A stretch of 64,000 nt of DNA. Origin: Anaeramoeba flamelloides. Its lineage: Eukaryota > Metamonada > Anaeramoebidae. The stretch is from NCBI GenBank assembly GCA_027625915.1, contig JANTQA010000060.1, forward strand, positions 4,960,001-5,024,000, written 5' to 3'. A program made the translations under genes and the position numbers. This document shows positions 48,496 through 60,186 of this stretch, one piece after another. Below the pieces are notes generated by a model. It ran no database searches. It saw only the letters and a program-made list of their open reading frames with translations, and was not told the DNA's origin. Position 1 is the stretch's first letter; each line of letters opens with the position of its first letter.

Positions 48496-49047
48496 GGTTA
48501 TTTGATTGTAACAGTTATAATTAAAATTTTTGTTCATATTTTCCACATATTATATTACAAAGCCATGATCAGATCCTTCAAAAACTCTACCAGAGAAAAG
48601 ACTATCTTTAAACCCTAAAAAATGATGTTATTGCTTTGAAAAACATAATCACAAGTAAAAAATTCGTAAAAGAAGTTTTTACAAAATAAAAATGATAATC
48701 GAATTCTAAGATTAATCTTTGAATCTTCAGTGTCATGAAAAAATCAGAAACAGTTTTTTAATATAGAACTTGTAAATTTATTTGAATTTTTTGAAAAAAT
48801 ACAAAAATGATCATATTCTTTTTCAATAAACACATACAGAAACACAATGATAACAAAAGATCAAAATTAAGTGATTCAACAGAACGATCAAACAAATCAA
48901 GAACAAAAGTATTTAAGTCTGGAAAGCTTAAAATGATTTTATTATAATTTTCTCATTTTGTTCATTTTCCCTTTTTTTTTTTTTTAAAGCTTTTAGTTCT
49001 TGCATCTCTTAGAGTGTAATATTTAATTGGTTTCAGTTTATTTTAAA

Positions 49048-52000
49048 ATGAGTTTTGAAATAAATATGGAATCAATTACTTCAAACAGCCAACAAGATGA
49101 TCAATTCACAACACCGAATTTGAATGTCTTGGCAACACTAATTTCCCAAACACAAGAATTAGAGGGTTACCAATTGGACATTTCAAAAGATGAAACAGTC
49201 ATTGGGAGGTCTTCCCTGGTCGACATCCAATTATGTGATCCAAGGATTAGTAACCAGCATTGTAAAATTATCCGTAACTCCACAACCAACGAATTCATCG
49301 TAATGGATTGCTCCACTAACGGCACATATATTAACAAAAAGAGAATTGGAAGATCCAATTCTTTGCTTTTGTCGACAGGAGACGAATTGATGGTTGCAAC
49401 CTCTGGAAAGTCGAACCTTGGTGACATAAAGTTTACCTTCCAAAACCATTGCCTTAATTCTTCTGTACCAAAAACAAAAGTGTAAATTTTTTTTATCTTT
49501 TCTTTTTTCTTTTTTTTTATTTTCAAAAAAGTCGAACCATTTTGGATAACCCAAACAGAACAAAACTAAACAACGGAATGCGCACACTTTTTCATTTTGA
49601 TAAAAACATTACAAAATAGATTAAATCCTACTTTTTTTTTTTTTGTTTTGTTTTGTTTTGACTTTCCAAATTTCCCTCTTCCTTGAATTTTCAATCTTAA
49701 ACCAAACAAAATTTGTTTACCTTTTGAAACTTAGTAAATTGTCTTTTTTAAGATCTTTTTCTCTCTTTTCTTTTTGAAATTGAAAAAGAAAATTGCCACA
49801 CAAGTTTCTTACTTGTGAATAAAATAAAAAACTTTTTCTTTAAATTTTTGTGATATCTTGGTTTGAAATCCACTTTGTTTGTTGGTTTTAGAAATTTGAA
49901 AACTTGAGATTCTGATCTGATGAAAATCTGTTCATATTTAAATTACCATTTCTGTGAGGAAATGGTCAATTTTCAATCCACAATCTTCTGACAGTAAAGT
50001 TCAACACTATGTTATTCCTTATTTTTTGGATTTATTGTGTTTTTTAAAGTTGGGTGCATTTAACAAACCAGTAGCCTCACAAATACAGGACCTTAATATT
50101 AATCTTTAGGATTTTTAAATTGATTTTGAACAATACATCAATTTTTCAAAAACTTTCTTACAGTTTTACTCTTTTAAAAAAAAACAAAACTTTTATTAAG
50201 TTTTCTCTTTTAAAAAAGTGAGGACTTTTTTAAAACTTTTTTGTTGTTTTCTATTTTAATAAATTAAGGGAGTAGCCACGGTATTGAAAAATTTTTCACT
50301 TTTTTGCAATTTTGAAAAGGATCAGAAAATAACATTTTTTACTTTGGTTGTAACTCGTTGATTTTTATTATTTTAAGTACTTCATTCATTAGATTTTTTA
50401 AATTTTTTTTTCAATGTCTCAAAGAAATTGTCACAATAGAATGTTGAGTTGAATTGCAAAAAATAGTGTTTTGAATGTTGAATAACTTATCTTTTATCCT
50501 TCTCTCAACATTCTATTGTGGCATTTAATTTTTTCATTTTTTATTTTTTTATCATTTTTGAGATTTTTTTAATCCTGACAACATTAAGCAATTAGAAATA
50601 TTTTAATATTAGTGGCATTTGGGATTAATGGATTTTGTTTAAAAAGAACAACAACCTTACAATTGAGAGAATCATAAAAGGAAACATAAATGGGACTTAA
50701 ATAGCTAGAAGGATTCCAAAATTAGAATAATTAAGTCAAATTATTACTTATTAGGATTTTAAATAGTTGGGTTTAGTGGAATTGGAGAAGTGAATATGAT
50801 TATATGTTATCAAAGTTTAAACCACAAAATAGCCATAAGTTTTATTCAAAGAATCTCAAATTATCTTCTCCTAAAATTAAAACTAAACCCCATTCCAAAA
50901 ATTTGGACACATCAGAAAATCAAAAATAGGAAAACAAAAACTCAATTTATTATATTTTTCCAAATGTAATATAAAACCATATATAAATAACCTAGTATTA
51001 ATGATTTTTTAAGTAATCATTTTCATCCAAATATAAGAAAACAATATAAAATAAAAAATCAAAACACGTCTATCCAAAATAAGGAAACCAGCTGAAATGA
51101 AAGAGTTTGAACAAAAAATATATTGGTAGATTTGTTAAAATTACACCAACAATGGTTGATCGATCAAATGATAAGATACCATGCACCGGTTGTATGTGGA
51201 TTTTTCAATTTTTGATACTCAACACTAACATTCTATCAACCATCTATAAAAAATTTTAAGATCTAACTAAACAGATTAAGTAACTGAAAAATTGAAAATT
51301 AAAACAAAAACAAAAAAGACAAAAAATGAAATAGTTTGTTGAATTAAAATTAATTTCCAATAGGATGTAAAGTGTAGTATTGTTATTTTTCCAACTGTTT
51401 AAACTGTGTCCTAATTAATTCAATTAAGTTTATTTTAATAAAAAAATGATAAAAAAAAAAAAACTATTTTATCAATATAATCTCTTTTTTTTTATTGTTG
51501 AACATTACTAAAATTAAAATATCAAATAATTTTTTTAAAAAAATTTTTAGAGAATCTACGATCACACGCCACTAAAATAAAATGTTCTTATCTCATCTCT
51601 CTCAAATTTTTATCATGTCTTATGGTGTAGCTACCCCCTTAAGAAACTTTTTCATAATGAAAACTTTTTAAAAAAATTCGATTTTTGAAAAGTGACGGTT
51701 TCACCTGTTAATGCGAGTCAGGGGCTGGAAATCTGAAAGAAAGCACTTTTATTTAAAAAAAGTACACACTTTATTAAAATAGAAAACTTTAAAAAAGTAT
51801 TAATTCTGACAATCTCAAAAAAAAAAAAAAAATACTCACTTTTTTTAAATAGCTGTATCATTTTTACAGTTTTTTTTGATTTTATTCAGTAAAATTCGTT
51901 ATTGTTAATTTCATAATAAAAAGATCAAAATTTTCCTTTAACTTTCCAAAAAATTTCATCACATAGTCATCAAGTTCCCAAAGTTCCCAATTCTAAAAAG

Positions 52001-55000
52001 GGGGGAACTAATAATTTAAGCTTGTTTACAGAATTATACAGTTGAAAAATTACATGATTTATAAAATCTTTTTTTGAAAAGTTGAATAAAAATTTTGTTC
52101 AATTTATTTTGAAACAAATAGTAATATAATTTTTTCATTCAAAAATTATATTATTGATCGGCTTTATTCTAAGAGAAGTAAAATTGGGATTTTTTCCTTA
52201 AGGGATTAGCGTAATCATAGATACTGTCTATATCTAAAATATGTTGTAATTTTATGTAAATGATATTAGTGCGCCATTGTTCACAGAGCTTTAAAAAAAT
52301 TATTCTAAATATTATTGAACATTAAATTATTTGATTTTTTTACTAAGGATCACAATTAAAAATTTTCATTTTGAAATTGTTTTTTAATTCCTTTTCCAAA
52401 TCTAAAAATAGAAACTCAAAAATAACAATATTCGAGTATCTAATAATTTATCTTTAGAACTTCCAAAAGTAACTATTTTTATAATTTTTTAATTACAAAT
52501 ATTAAATCAAAACCATTTTCCAGCCAAAGGGGTCCAGCCGTGATGAGTAAAACACGTATGTTTAAAAGGATTTGAATGGATAAAAGAAAATTTATTTTTG
52601 GAAATTTTCAAAATTGAAATCATTTTTTCAAATTTTTATTTTTTTTTTTAAATTTTTTTTGAAACTAAATTGATTTACAATTTTTTTTTTTATTGTAAGA
52701 TCTCAAGTCACTAGGTAAAAAGGTGTTATTTTAATGATATTGAAACAGTGAAAATGATTGTAGAGAAATCCTATTGATTTCTATTGGAATTTTATTTGGA
52801 TCTTCAATTGGAGATTCAAAATGAACATTGTTATTTTTCTCAAAAGGGCCCTAAGAATTTGGGTTTTTCTATTTTTAAGAAAATCTATTGATTTATTAGT
52901 TTTATTTCAGACAGAATATTCGCCTACCCTTTGATGCGTGTTATTCTACTTATTTCTTATTTATGTTCAAAGGTCATTCATAAAAAATATTTGATATTTG
53001 AAAAAAATGTTTTTTTTTGGATACCCTTTAACTGAAACAATGTTTATAATCATCAACATAAAACCCCAAATAATTATTATTTTTGTTTCATCTTTATTTG
53101 CCAATTGTAACATCAATATATTTTCAAAATTTCAGAAATAATTTCTCAAAAGAATCTATTCGTTAATTATTTAATTTTTTTAAAACAATTGAATTTTTTA
53201 GCAACTAATCCACATTTCGTGACAAATTTAATAAAGATATTTTGTAACTTTGGGGTCTGAATATTGATAATTCAATCTTTAATTTTATAGCGAAAGGCAG
53301 ATTTTTTTCTGAAATTCTTGGATTTTTTACTAATAAAAAGATCATTTTTAATTGATGAGATCAACAAAAATCACTACCCGACTAATCGATTTTTTAGAAA
53401 CATTTGAACCATGGTAACAAATACGATTACACCCAATAATAACTTAATTCGATCTTAGGCTTCTCCTTGGTAGGTGCTAATCCCTTAAAGGAAAAATAAA
53501 TAAAAAGTATTCTTTAAACATTTTAAGGAAAAAAAAATAATTGAGATAACGAATTTTCCATTTGATTTTAAATTAAAGTTTTCAACTTATTAGCTCATTT
53601 AAATAATAACAGGTTTTTAACAGTAAAAAAAATTACTTCAAGAATCAAGAAATTTCTATCTTGATTGTAACTATTGTTTTAAATGTGATTATATATATAT
53701 ATATATATAAGGTATTTCCAAAAAAAGTGGGGCATTTTTTTTTTACATTTCATAAAAAATCATCTTTGTTAGTAAAGGTACCCGCTATTTGACAATATCA
53801 AATAAAGTTTAATATTAATACCAATTTAATCAATGACTAAGATATTTATTTCAAAATATATATTTTGAAATATTTCCAAAAAATGAAAAAAAAAAAAATA
53901 GCACTTTTTTTGTGAAAGCAATGTATGACTAATTTTAATAAAAAAATGAAAATATGGAAAGGGTACAAATTATTTTTTAAACAATAAAATGCAGTTATAT
54001 GTTTTCAATTCTATTTGAAAATTTGTTGAGATTAAACAAGTTATGAAAACAATTTTTTCGATCAAAAAGAAAAATAATAAACACCAATTTTCACATCTAA
54101 AAAATATCAGATAAAATCGAGATCAGAAAATTTAATATCTTTTATTTATGTAATACAATACTAAGAAACAAATTGAATTATTACCAAGAACCAATAAATG
54201 GTAGTTAATGATTTTGGATATTTAAATACTTTTTTTGAATATTGAGTTTAATAGAGATATTTTAAAATAAATTTGCACCACCTTCTTGGAAATAGCTTAT
54301 ATGTATATATCATTAATAAAACTAGAAATTCATAACATTATTTATTTTAAAAAAACAATAAACATTACTTACTAATTCGTAAAGCATTACTAAAATACTT
54401 ATTTTTATTAAAAAATAATTTCAAAAAAAAAAACATATTCTTGTGTATTTTTTTCATTAAAATTTAAATTTTATTTGTTGCCAAACAAAAAAAATAAAAC
54501 TAATTGTTTCAAAAATTATTTTTGAAATTAAATTTCTTGAAAAACAACAATACTTAATTTTAAAAAATTTTTTTATTGAATTGTTGTCAAATCTTCCAAA
54601 TATTGCATTTATTCGGTAATTAATAAATCTGGATTTATATTTTCATACAAAATATCTTTCCTCATTTCATAATCAAAACGAATCTTTATTTTATTATTTT
54701 CAAAACCATTTTCTCAGATTTATCTCATTTTTTGAATAAAGTTTAATCTGTAATCATCCACACAATTTGTATTTAAATACTGATTAATAATATATTTATA
54801 CGTTTATATTACATTTAAACATTATTAACAAATAATATAAAGTAAAAAAATAGAGGAAAGTGAAATTGGGGAAATCTTTGAAATAAATGGAATAATTGGG
54901 AAAGGATCTTTTGGTACCGTCTATTCAGCCACATATCTACAAACAAATACCGTAGTTGCTTTGAAAGTAATTGAAAAAAATAGCAAACAATTAGGAGGCA

Positions 55001-55701
55001 CCAACGAAAATCAAAACTTTAAACAAGAAATTTTAATTTTAACATCGCTAAACCACCCAAATATCATTCAAGTTGAAGAAATTTTTGAAACTGAAGATTA
55101 TTTAATTTTTTGTATGGAACTAATTGAAGGCGGGAATTTGAAAGAATTTCTTGAAAAATGGGAGCAAATTGATGAAGAGACAGTGAAAAGTCTATTTCAC
55201 CAAATTATTAAAGCCGTAAATTATCTCCACCAAGAAGGAATCGTTCATAGGGATTTGAAACTAGAAAATGTGCTGGTGCATAAAAAACACAACTTTATTC
55301 AAATAAAAATTACAGATTTTGGGCTTTCAAAGATGCTCCATACACATACAATACTTAAAACCTTATGCGGGACACCATTATATATCGCCCCGGAAGTTTT
55401 GTCTTCAGGTATTTTTGGTTATTCCCAAAAAGTTGATATATGGTCATTAGGAATGATTTTATTTCAATTATTAACCGGTAATTTACCAATACAGATCAAT
55501 TGTGACATTGAGTCAATTTTTGATCAAATTAAAAATTTTAATTATGAATTTGATAATGATTGGATCGATATTTCTGAAAATGCTAAAGATTTAATCATAA
55601 ATTTATTGGAAAAAGACCCGAAAAAACGTTTTAATTCCCAGCAAGCCTTAAATCATCCGTGGTTTAATTCTTTAAGTTTAAAAGAAAATATTTTTAAATA
55701 A
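49048..55701 (+). CDS. Chk2/Rad53-type checkpoint kinase (FHA plus Ser/Thr kinase)
   Basis: Two exons, 49048-49481 and 54843-55701, join in phase 2 to give 430 residues. Chk2-type kinases are activated by ATM/ATR at DNA breaks and relay cell-cycle arrest in the nucleus. Residues 1-38 hold three S/TQ sites (S14, S33, T35), a small SQ/TQ cluster. FHA domain 40-130 has GRS (53-55), SNQH (68-71) and STNGTYIN (89-96) for phosphothreonine binding. The kinase has GKGSFGTV (164-171), Lys186, Glu207, HRDLKLEN with catalytic Asp282, DFG Asp303 and LKTLCGTPLYIAPEV with Thr318 and Thr322, nearly identical to the Chk2 activation segment. All catalytic residues are present. It is compact against 543 residues in human Chk2. 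Donor GTAAAT, acceptor ATATAAAG. The ATG at 49048 is the first in frame after TTTCAG; Met7 is the alternative. Confidence 0.92.
50268..51638. mobile_element. Element I: 1.37-kb TTAA-flanked element
   Basis: TTAA at 50264-50267 and 51639-51642. Inverted ends GGGAGTAGCCAC and, from the right, GGGGGTAGCTAC. These tips resemble those of F (GGGATTAGC) and J (GGGGGTAAG), suggesting one TTAA superfamily. No transposase frame. Confidence 0.62.
50432..50520. repeat. Hairpin H inside element I
   Basis: CACAATAGAATGTTGAG at 50432-50448 returns inverted, without mismatch, at 50504-50520. The loop is about 55 bases and holds a further GAATGTTGAATAA copy. Small foldback nested in, or part of, element I. 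Confidence 0.65.
51923..52100. mobile_element. Element G2: 178 bp
   Basis: Inverted ends GATCAAAATTTTCCTTTAAC and, from the right, GAACAAAATTTTTATTCAAC, both running into TTTCCAAAAA or TTTTCAAAAA. The interior aligns with G1. Confidence 0.65.
52202..53484. mobile_element. Element F2, carrying E2
   Basis: Flanked by TTAA (52198-52201 and 53485-53488). Ends GGGATTAGCGTAA and, inverted, GGGATTAGCACCTACCAAGG. Without E2 it is about 760 bp, close to F1 (750 bp), which it matches in opposite orientation, including GTTGTAATT and GATATTAGT blocks. Confidence 0.7.
52517..53039. mobile_element. Element E2: about 523 bp, nested in F2
   Basis: The outer left TTTCCAGCCAAAGGGG and the right end read inward (TTTCAGTTAAAGGG) are short inverted repeats. 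It aligns with E1 after removal of A1 and A2, and with E4 on the right. No coding frame. Confidence 0.62.
53710..54297. mobile_element. Element A3: 588 bp
   Basis: Starts AGGTATTTCCAAAAAAAGTG, ends with the inverse of AGCTATTTCCAAGAAGGTGG, TA on both sides. Opposite orientation to A1 and A2 and closest to A1. It lies 545 bp upstream of the kinase exon. Confidence 0.77.
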
Positions 55702-55746
55702 TTTTCTTTACATTCTGTTTTATTTTCCTCTATATTATTGAATTTG

Positions 55747-55752
55747 AATAAA
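55747..55752 (+). promoter_or_regulatory. Candidate polyadenylation signal AATAAA
   Basis: Lies 46 bases after the stop of the Chk2-like gene, a distance similar to the candidate signal of the 7TM gene. Chance occurrence is easy at this base composition. Confidence 0.4.
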
Positions 55753-57885
55753 CATAAATAGATCTTTTCTTTCATTAATTTCTTTCTTGTTTTTATTTTT
55801 TATTTGAAGGAATTATTTAATTTATAAATTAATATTTGATACGCCTATTAATCAGAAAAAATTTTGAAAAATAATTCAAATCGAAATAAAAGGTAAAAAA
55901 AAAAAAAAAATATTTTTTGATTAATAGTTGTAAAATTTTAAAGAACTTTGATCAAGTAAAAAATGATATCAATTTTAATCCTGTTTCTAATAAAAAAATA
56001 AACCATTCAAAATATTTTTTTAGAGAAATGTAATAACGGAAGAATTTGTAAACTAAATTTATTTTTTATTCAAATCAAGTTTTCTTTTAAGGTGTGATTC
56101 AAATAATAAATGACAAAATCTATTTATTCATTGTTTTGAGAATTATTTAAATTAAATTGGTACTCCAAAATTTTGAAATTAACTAATTCTATTTTTGAAA
56201 AAATAAATATTCTTAAATAAATGTTTTGATAATTTTAAAGTAGAACCATTCTTACTTGTTAAGTTCATATTGGTTTATTTCTTTTTTTTTTATTGGGAGA
56301 AAGGAGATATTAAGGAAATTTTAACAAAATAAAAAAAGAGAAGAAGAATAATAATTTTAAAATTATAATAAATCGATAATTTCATTTGAATTTCGAAATT
56401 AAAAACTTATCTTGTGATGTTAGGTATTTTTGCCTTTTGAAATAAAAACAAAATTTATTAAATTTTCTCTCAAGTTTGAAAATTAAAAAAAACCTAGGTA
56501 CTCTATGTTACTCGAAGGCACTTGACAAAAATCTAGATTATTTGATAAAACTTACACAGAATTCACAGGAACTTGGGCAAACAAAAACCAGATTAAAATA
56601 TTTCCAATAATCAATAAAATTCCACTATCTGTGATTAGTATTTGATTTCCATTGTAGCTATTGTTATATTTTATTTTATTTTTTTGATGTAAATTTAAGA
56701 CTATACTTTATACTTGTAAATTAGAAAACCTAATAGTACCTCCAATAGTGGTGAATCATGTATCCTTATTATTATCTTTTTTTTATTTTTACTATTTGCA
56801 GGATTTTTTATTTTCAATTTTTTATTATTAGTTTTTCATTATTACCTTATTTTTACAAACCATAGAAGTTTTTACCTTAAGGTTCCCAACAATAATTATC
56901 ATTTTTAAAATTTTTATTAATCCTATTAAAGATTTTCTGTATATTTTTTTAAAAAGAACTTTTTTGATAGTTTTTTGTTTAAAATTTAAGAAACTTTTTT
57001 TTTCCAATGGTTTATAATAATTTATTTATTTCAAAATTCCAAATAAAATGATTTATGCTCGTGTAAATATGTTCACAATTCTTTAATTTTCACAGCCAAT
57101 AAGTTTTTTTCATTTTAAAAAACAATATAGTTAAAAAAAAACATTATTTTAAAAAATAACAACAGAATTATCAAATATTTAGACACAGGGTTAAGTAAAT
57201 AAAAAATTTAATTATATTTTTTCTTATTAACATTATTTTTAAAAAATTATTCTAAATTAAATTCCAAAAATATTGACAATAAATTATGCTTCAAATACTT
57301 CTAATATACGTATCTATTTTCGACCACCTTTGAATCAGAAGTCATAAATTTCTTTATTTGGAAATTCTCGAATTATAGATTAAATAAATTTTCATCTAAC
57401 CCTTAAGGAACTAGTCTCTCTCTCTCTTTTTTGACCAATTTCTAAATAAGGATTACTTATCTAGAAATCTGTTTAATATTCGAAATAAATAGTGATTTTC
57501 AAATCTAAGTAATTGGTAAATTGTTTTCCCAATCCCTATTAAAGTTAGGGATAAAAATTAAATAAAGATTAGTCTCTTAACAGTAATAATAAATTCCAAT
57601 TTTTTTAATAATATAAAAAAAAATATTTTGAATATATATTTTATAAAAAAATTTTAGGTTATGTTTCACTACTAAAATTAAACCCACATTTATGTAATTA
57701 TTTGTATTTATATTTATTTATTTATTCAATTATATTTTTTTTTTAAGGAAAAATAATTATTAACATATTGTGAGGGGGTACAAATAGGGTATTTTTTATA
57801 TAATTTATTGATTTTTTTTTTTTTTTTTTCAATAATTCAATTGTTAATGTTAAACAATTTCAACAATGTCGATCTAAATTATTAT

Positions 57886-58130
57886 ACATTCAAAGGGGCT
57901 CATTTTCTAATGGATGACTCTTGCAGACTTATAAGGATTTGAATGGATATTAGAAATAAACTTTTAATTTTAGATTTTTAATTTGAAATAATTTTTTCTC
58001 ATTTTGCTGTTTTTTTTTCAATTTTTTGGAAAGTTATCAATATGTTTTATATCTGGAATAATGTTGTTTTTAAATAATTCGTTTTAATGAATATAAACAT
58101 AGGAATTTGATTGGAATATTATTGAAAACA
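57886..58130. repeat. Partial element E3 (left end)
   Basis: CAAAGGGGCTC at the left tip, then GGATTTGAATGGATATTAGA, matching the left third of E2. It diverges after about 240 bp. Confidence 0.45.
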
Positions 58131-59194
58131 ACCCCTGATTCACAATTTCGATTCAACAAGGGGGAGGAATCTTTTTGCAAAAAATTGAAATAAAAAGAAA
58201 AAAATTTTCAACATATTATTATTTTTCAGTTACTAAAATCAAATTAATCAAAAGATTAATTAAAAAGTTGGGAGAAGTAAATTTCCTTTGAAAATTCAAT
58301 AAATAAAAAAAACATTTTTCTTATTTGTTAAAAAATGGAAATTTCATTTAAAATTTTTTTCAAGAAAAAAATACAACTCCTATTTTTTTGTACTAAGTGC
58401 GTAACACGCACACAAACTGAACAAAAATTTTTTTAAAACATAAAATTGAAATTAAACTAAGTTTTTTATAAGTTGTGAAAATAAATTTACTTTTTTTGTG
58501 ATTTTCTTCAGTCAAAAATAGATCAAATCAAACTACTACCAATCTTTCAAGTTGTAAATAATTTTCTTTTCATGGTATATTTTAATTTCTAATTCCCACT
58601 TGGTAATAAATAATCTCAAAAAGTAAATCTCATTAATGAAAATGAATACCAAATCCCCGATTTCTATTACAGATTTAATTTTTGAAAGAAAATTTTATAA
58701 AAAATAAAGTAATTAAAGAAGTTTTTCCAGTTTTCCTCTAAACTAAATAATGCTTTATCACATAGAATTCGAAACGGTGGTTTTCCAAAAAAATATTCCA
58801 AAAACAATAAAATACCTTCTAATTTTTCGAACAATTGTAGTATTTCAAGACATTTAGTTTTTTATTACAAATCTATTTTGTATCAATCTCTTATGATCAA
58901 AAAACCCATAATCTAAACTTTTTTACCCTTGTTTAATTCAAATTTCGACAAGTAACTCCCTATTCAATTCCAAATTTAGATATTTTTAATTATGTTTTCA
59001 CAATAACAAAAAATATTTCAGTTTATTTCTTTGAATTTTTTTTTTCTTTTGTAGTTTATTGATCAACAATTCCACTTCACTTTTTAATATTCGCATAAGA
59101 ACCAATTTTTGATTTTGGTGTAAATTACTAGAAATTAGAAAAAAGAAAAAATACAGAAATTGTAGTGAAAGACATTTATAAATGTTTTGCAAAT

Positions 59195-59716
59195 TTTTTT
59201 TTTATTTTTATATCAAGATAGATATTCACAAAGGTAAAAAAGTAAGTTATTCTAAAGTTATTGTAAACTATGGAAATGATTTTTGAGAAATCACATTGAT
59301 TTCTATTGGAATTTTATTCGGATCCTCAATTTAAGATCCAAATGAAAAATCTACTTTTTTTCGATTGTCTTAGCAAATAGAGACCACACATCCCAACCCA
59401 CTTTCGTTTGGGGGTTTGGTTTCTAAAAGAAAAGTATGGAAAATGAAGTAAAAATTGTTTCCTATTAATTATTCAAATAACACTGAAGTTCAAAACGAAA
59501 ATTGTTGTTTTTCTCAATCGATTTGTCCAATAAGAATTTGAGTTTTTCAATTTTTAAGAATCTATTGATTAATTCAATTGACTTCATCCACTGATATCAA
59601 CTACCCTTCAATGTATTATTCTACTTATTTCTTATTTATGCTCCAACGGCCAATCATAAAAAATAATTGATATTTGAAAAAAATGTTTTTTTTGGATACT
59701 CCCCTTTTACTGAAAC
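59195..59716. repeat. Partial element E4 (right two thirds)
   Basis: Matches E2 from its middle to the right tip, including ATTCTACTTATTTCTTATTT and TTTTTTTTGGATAC. An unrelated stretch of about 90 bp (59386-59475) interrupts it. Its right part keeps single-TA versions of the A1 and A2 insertion sites. Confidence 0.55.
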
Positions 59717-60058
59717 ATAGTTTATATATACAAATAATAAAAAAAAATTCTGTTATTATTAATTGTTAATTGAAACAAAAAATCTCAAAATTATTATTAA
59801 TAAAAAATGATAATATTATTTAATTAAAAAAAAAAAAAATGATGTTTTATTATTAGTATTATTTTGAAAAAGGGGAAATTAATTTCTAGAAAAAGAATAA
59901 TTATAATTCTTATTCTCTAAAATGCATATAGATATTTAAATCATATTATTTATTCAAATTATGAAAATAGAAATAAAAAAAATAAATCCATTGCGAAATT
60001 GTTATCTCTATTAATTGATAAATCGCCACAATGAAATTGAAATGATTTATTTGTTTAT

Positions 60059-60074
60059 AACTGATCGATCAGTT
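60059..60074. repeat. Perfect 16-base palindrome
   Basis: AACTGATCGATCAGTT, 113 bases beyond the stop of the RGS gene. A two-fold symmetric site could bind a dimeric protein, but its place downstream of a gene gives no support for an operator. Confidence 0.5.
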
Positions 60075-60186
60075 ATTCATCACGATCAATAGTTTGAAAC
60101 AATAATAATAAATAATTTTCTGATTATAATTATTTGGATAGATTGCAAAATATATAAATAAATAGATGTTCTATTAAATATTTGGT

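Larger units (their letters stand above)
44885..49047. other. Intergenic region, E2F-like to Chk2-like
   Basis: The two flanking genes are transcribed away from each other. The region holds elements B3, C1 and C2, repeat M2 and a 52-codon minus-strand frame. The promoter of the E2F-like gene lies at the left and that of the kinase at the right; TTTCAG just before the kinase ATG might end a 5' UTR intron. Confidence 0.65.
49482..54842 (+). other. 5.4-kb intron of the Chk2-like gene
   Basis: Separates the FHA exon from the kinase exon. Contains elements I (with hairpin H), G2, F2 (with E2 nested) and A3, which together fill about two thirds of it. No other coding frame. The flanks of I carry K-like arms (50150-50263 and 51643-51800). 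Confidence 0.85.
55702..60186. other. Intergenic region between convergent kinase and RGS genes
   Basis: No credible gene. Holds partial elements E3 and E4 and a 16-base palindrome near its right edge. The stretch 55900-57880 is AT-rich sequence in which I see nothing specific beyond a short CT microsatellite near 57417. Confidence 0.6.

Noticed and set aside
58998-59192. 64-codon minus-strand frame with a Lys-rich end
   Set aside because: Starts in a T-run, ends in a Lys/Leu run; only about 25 codons look coding, and an element E copy begins directly beside it.
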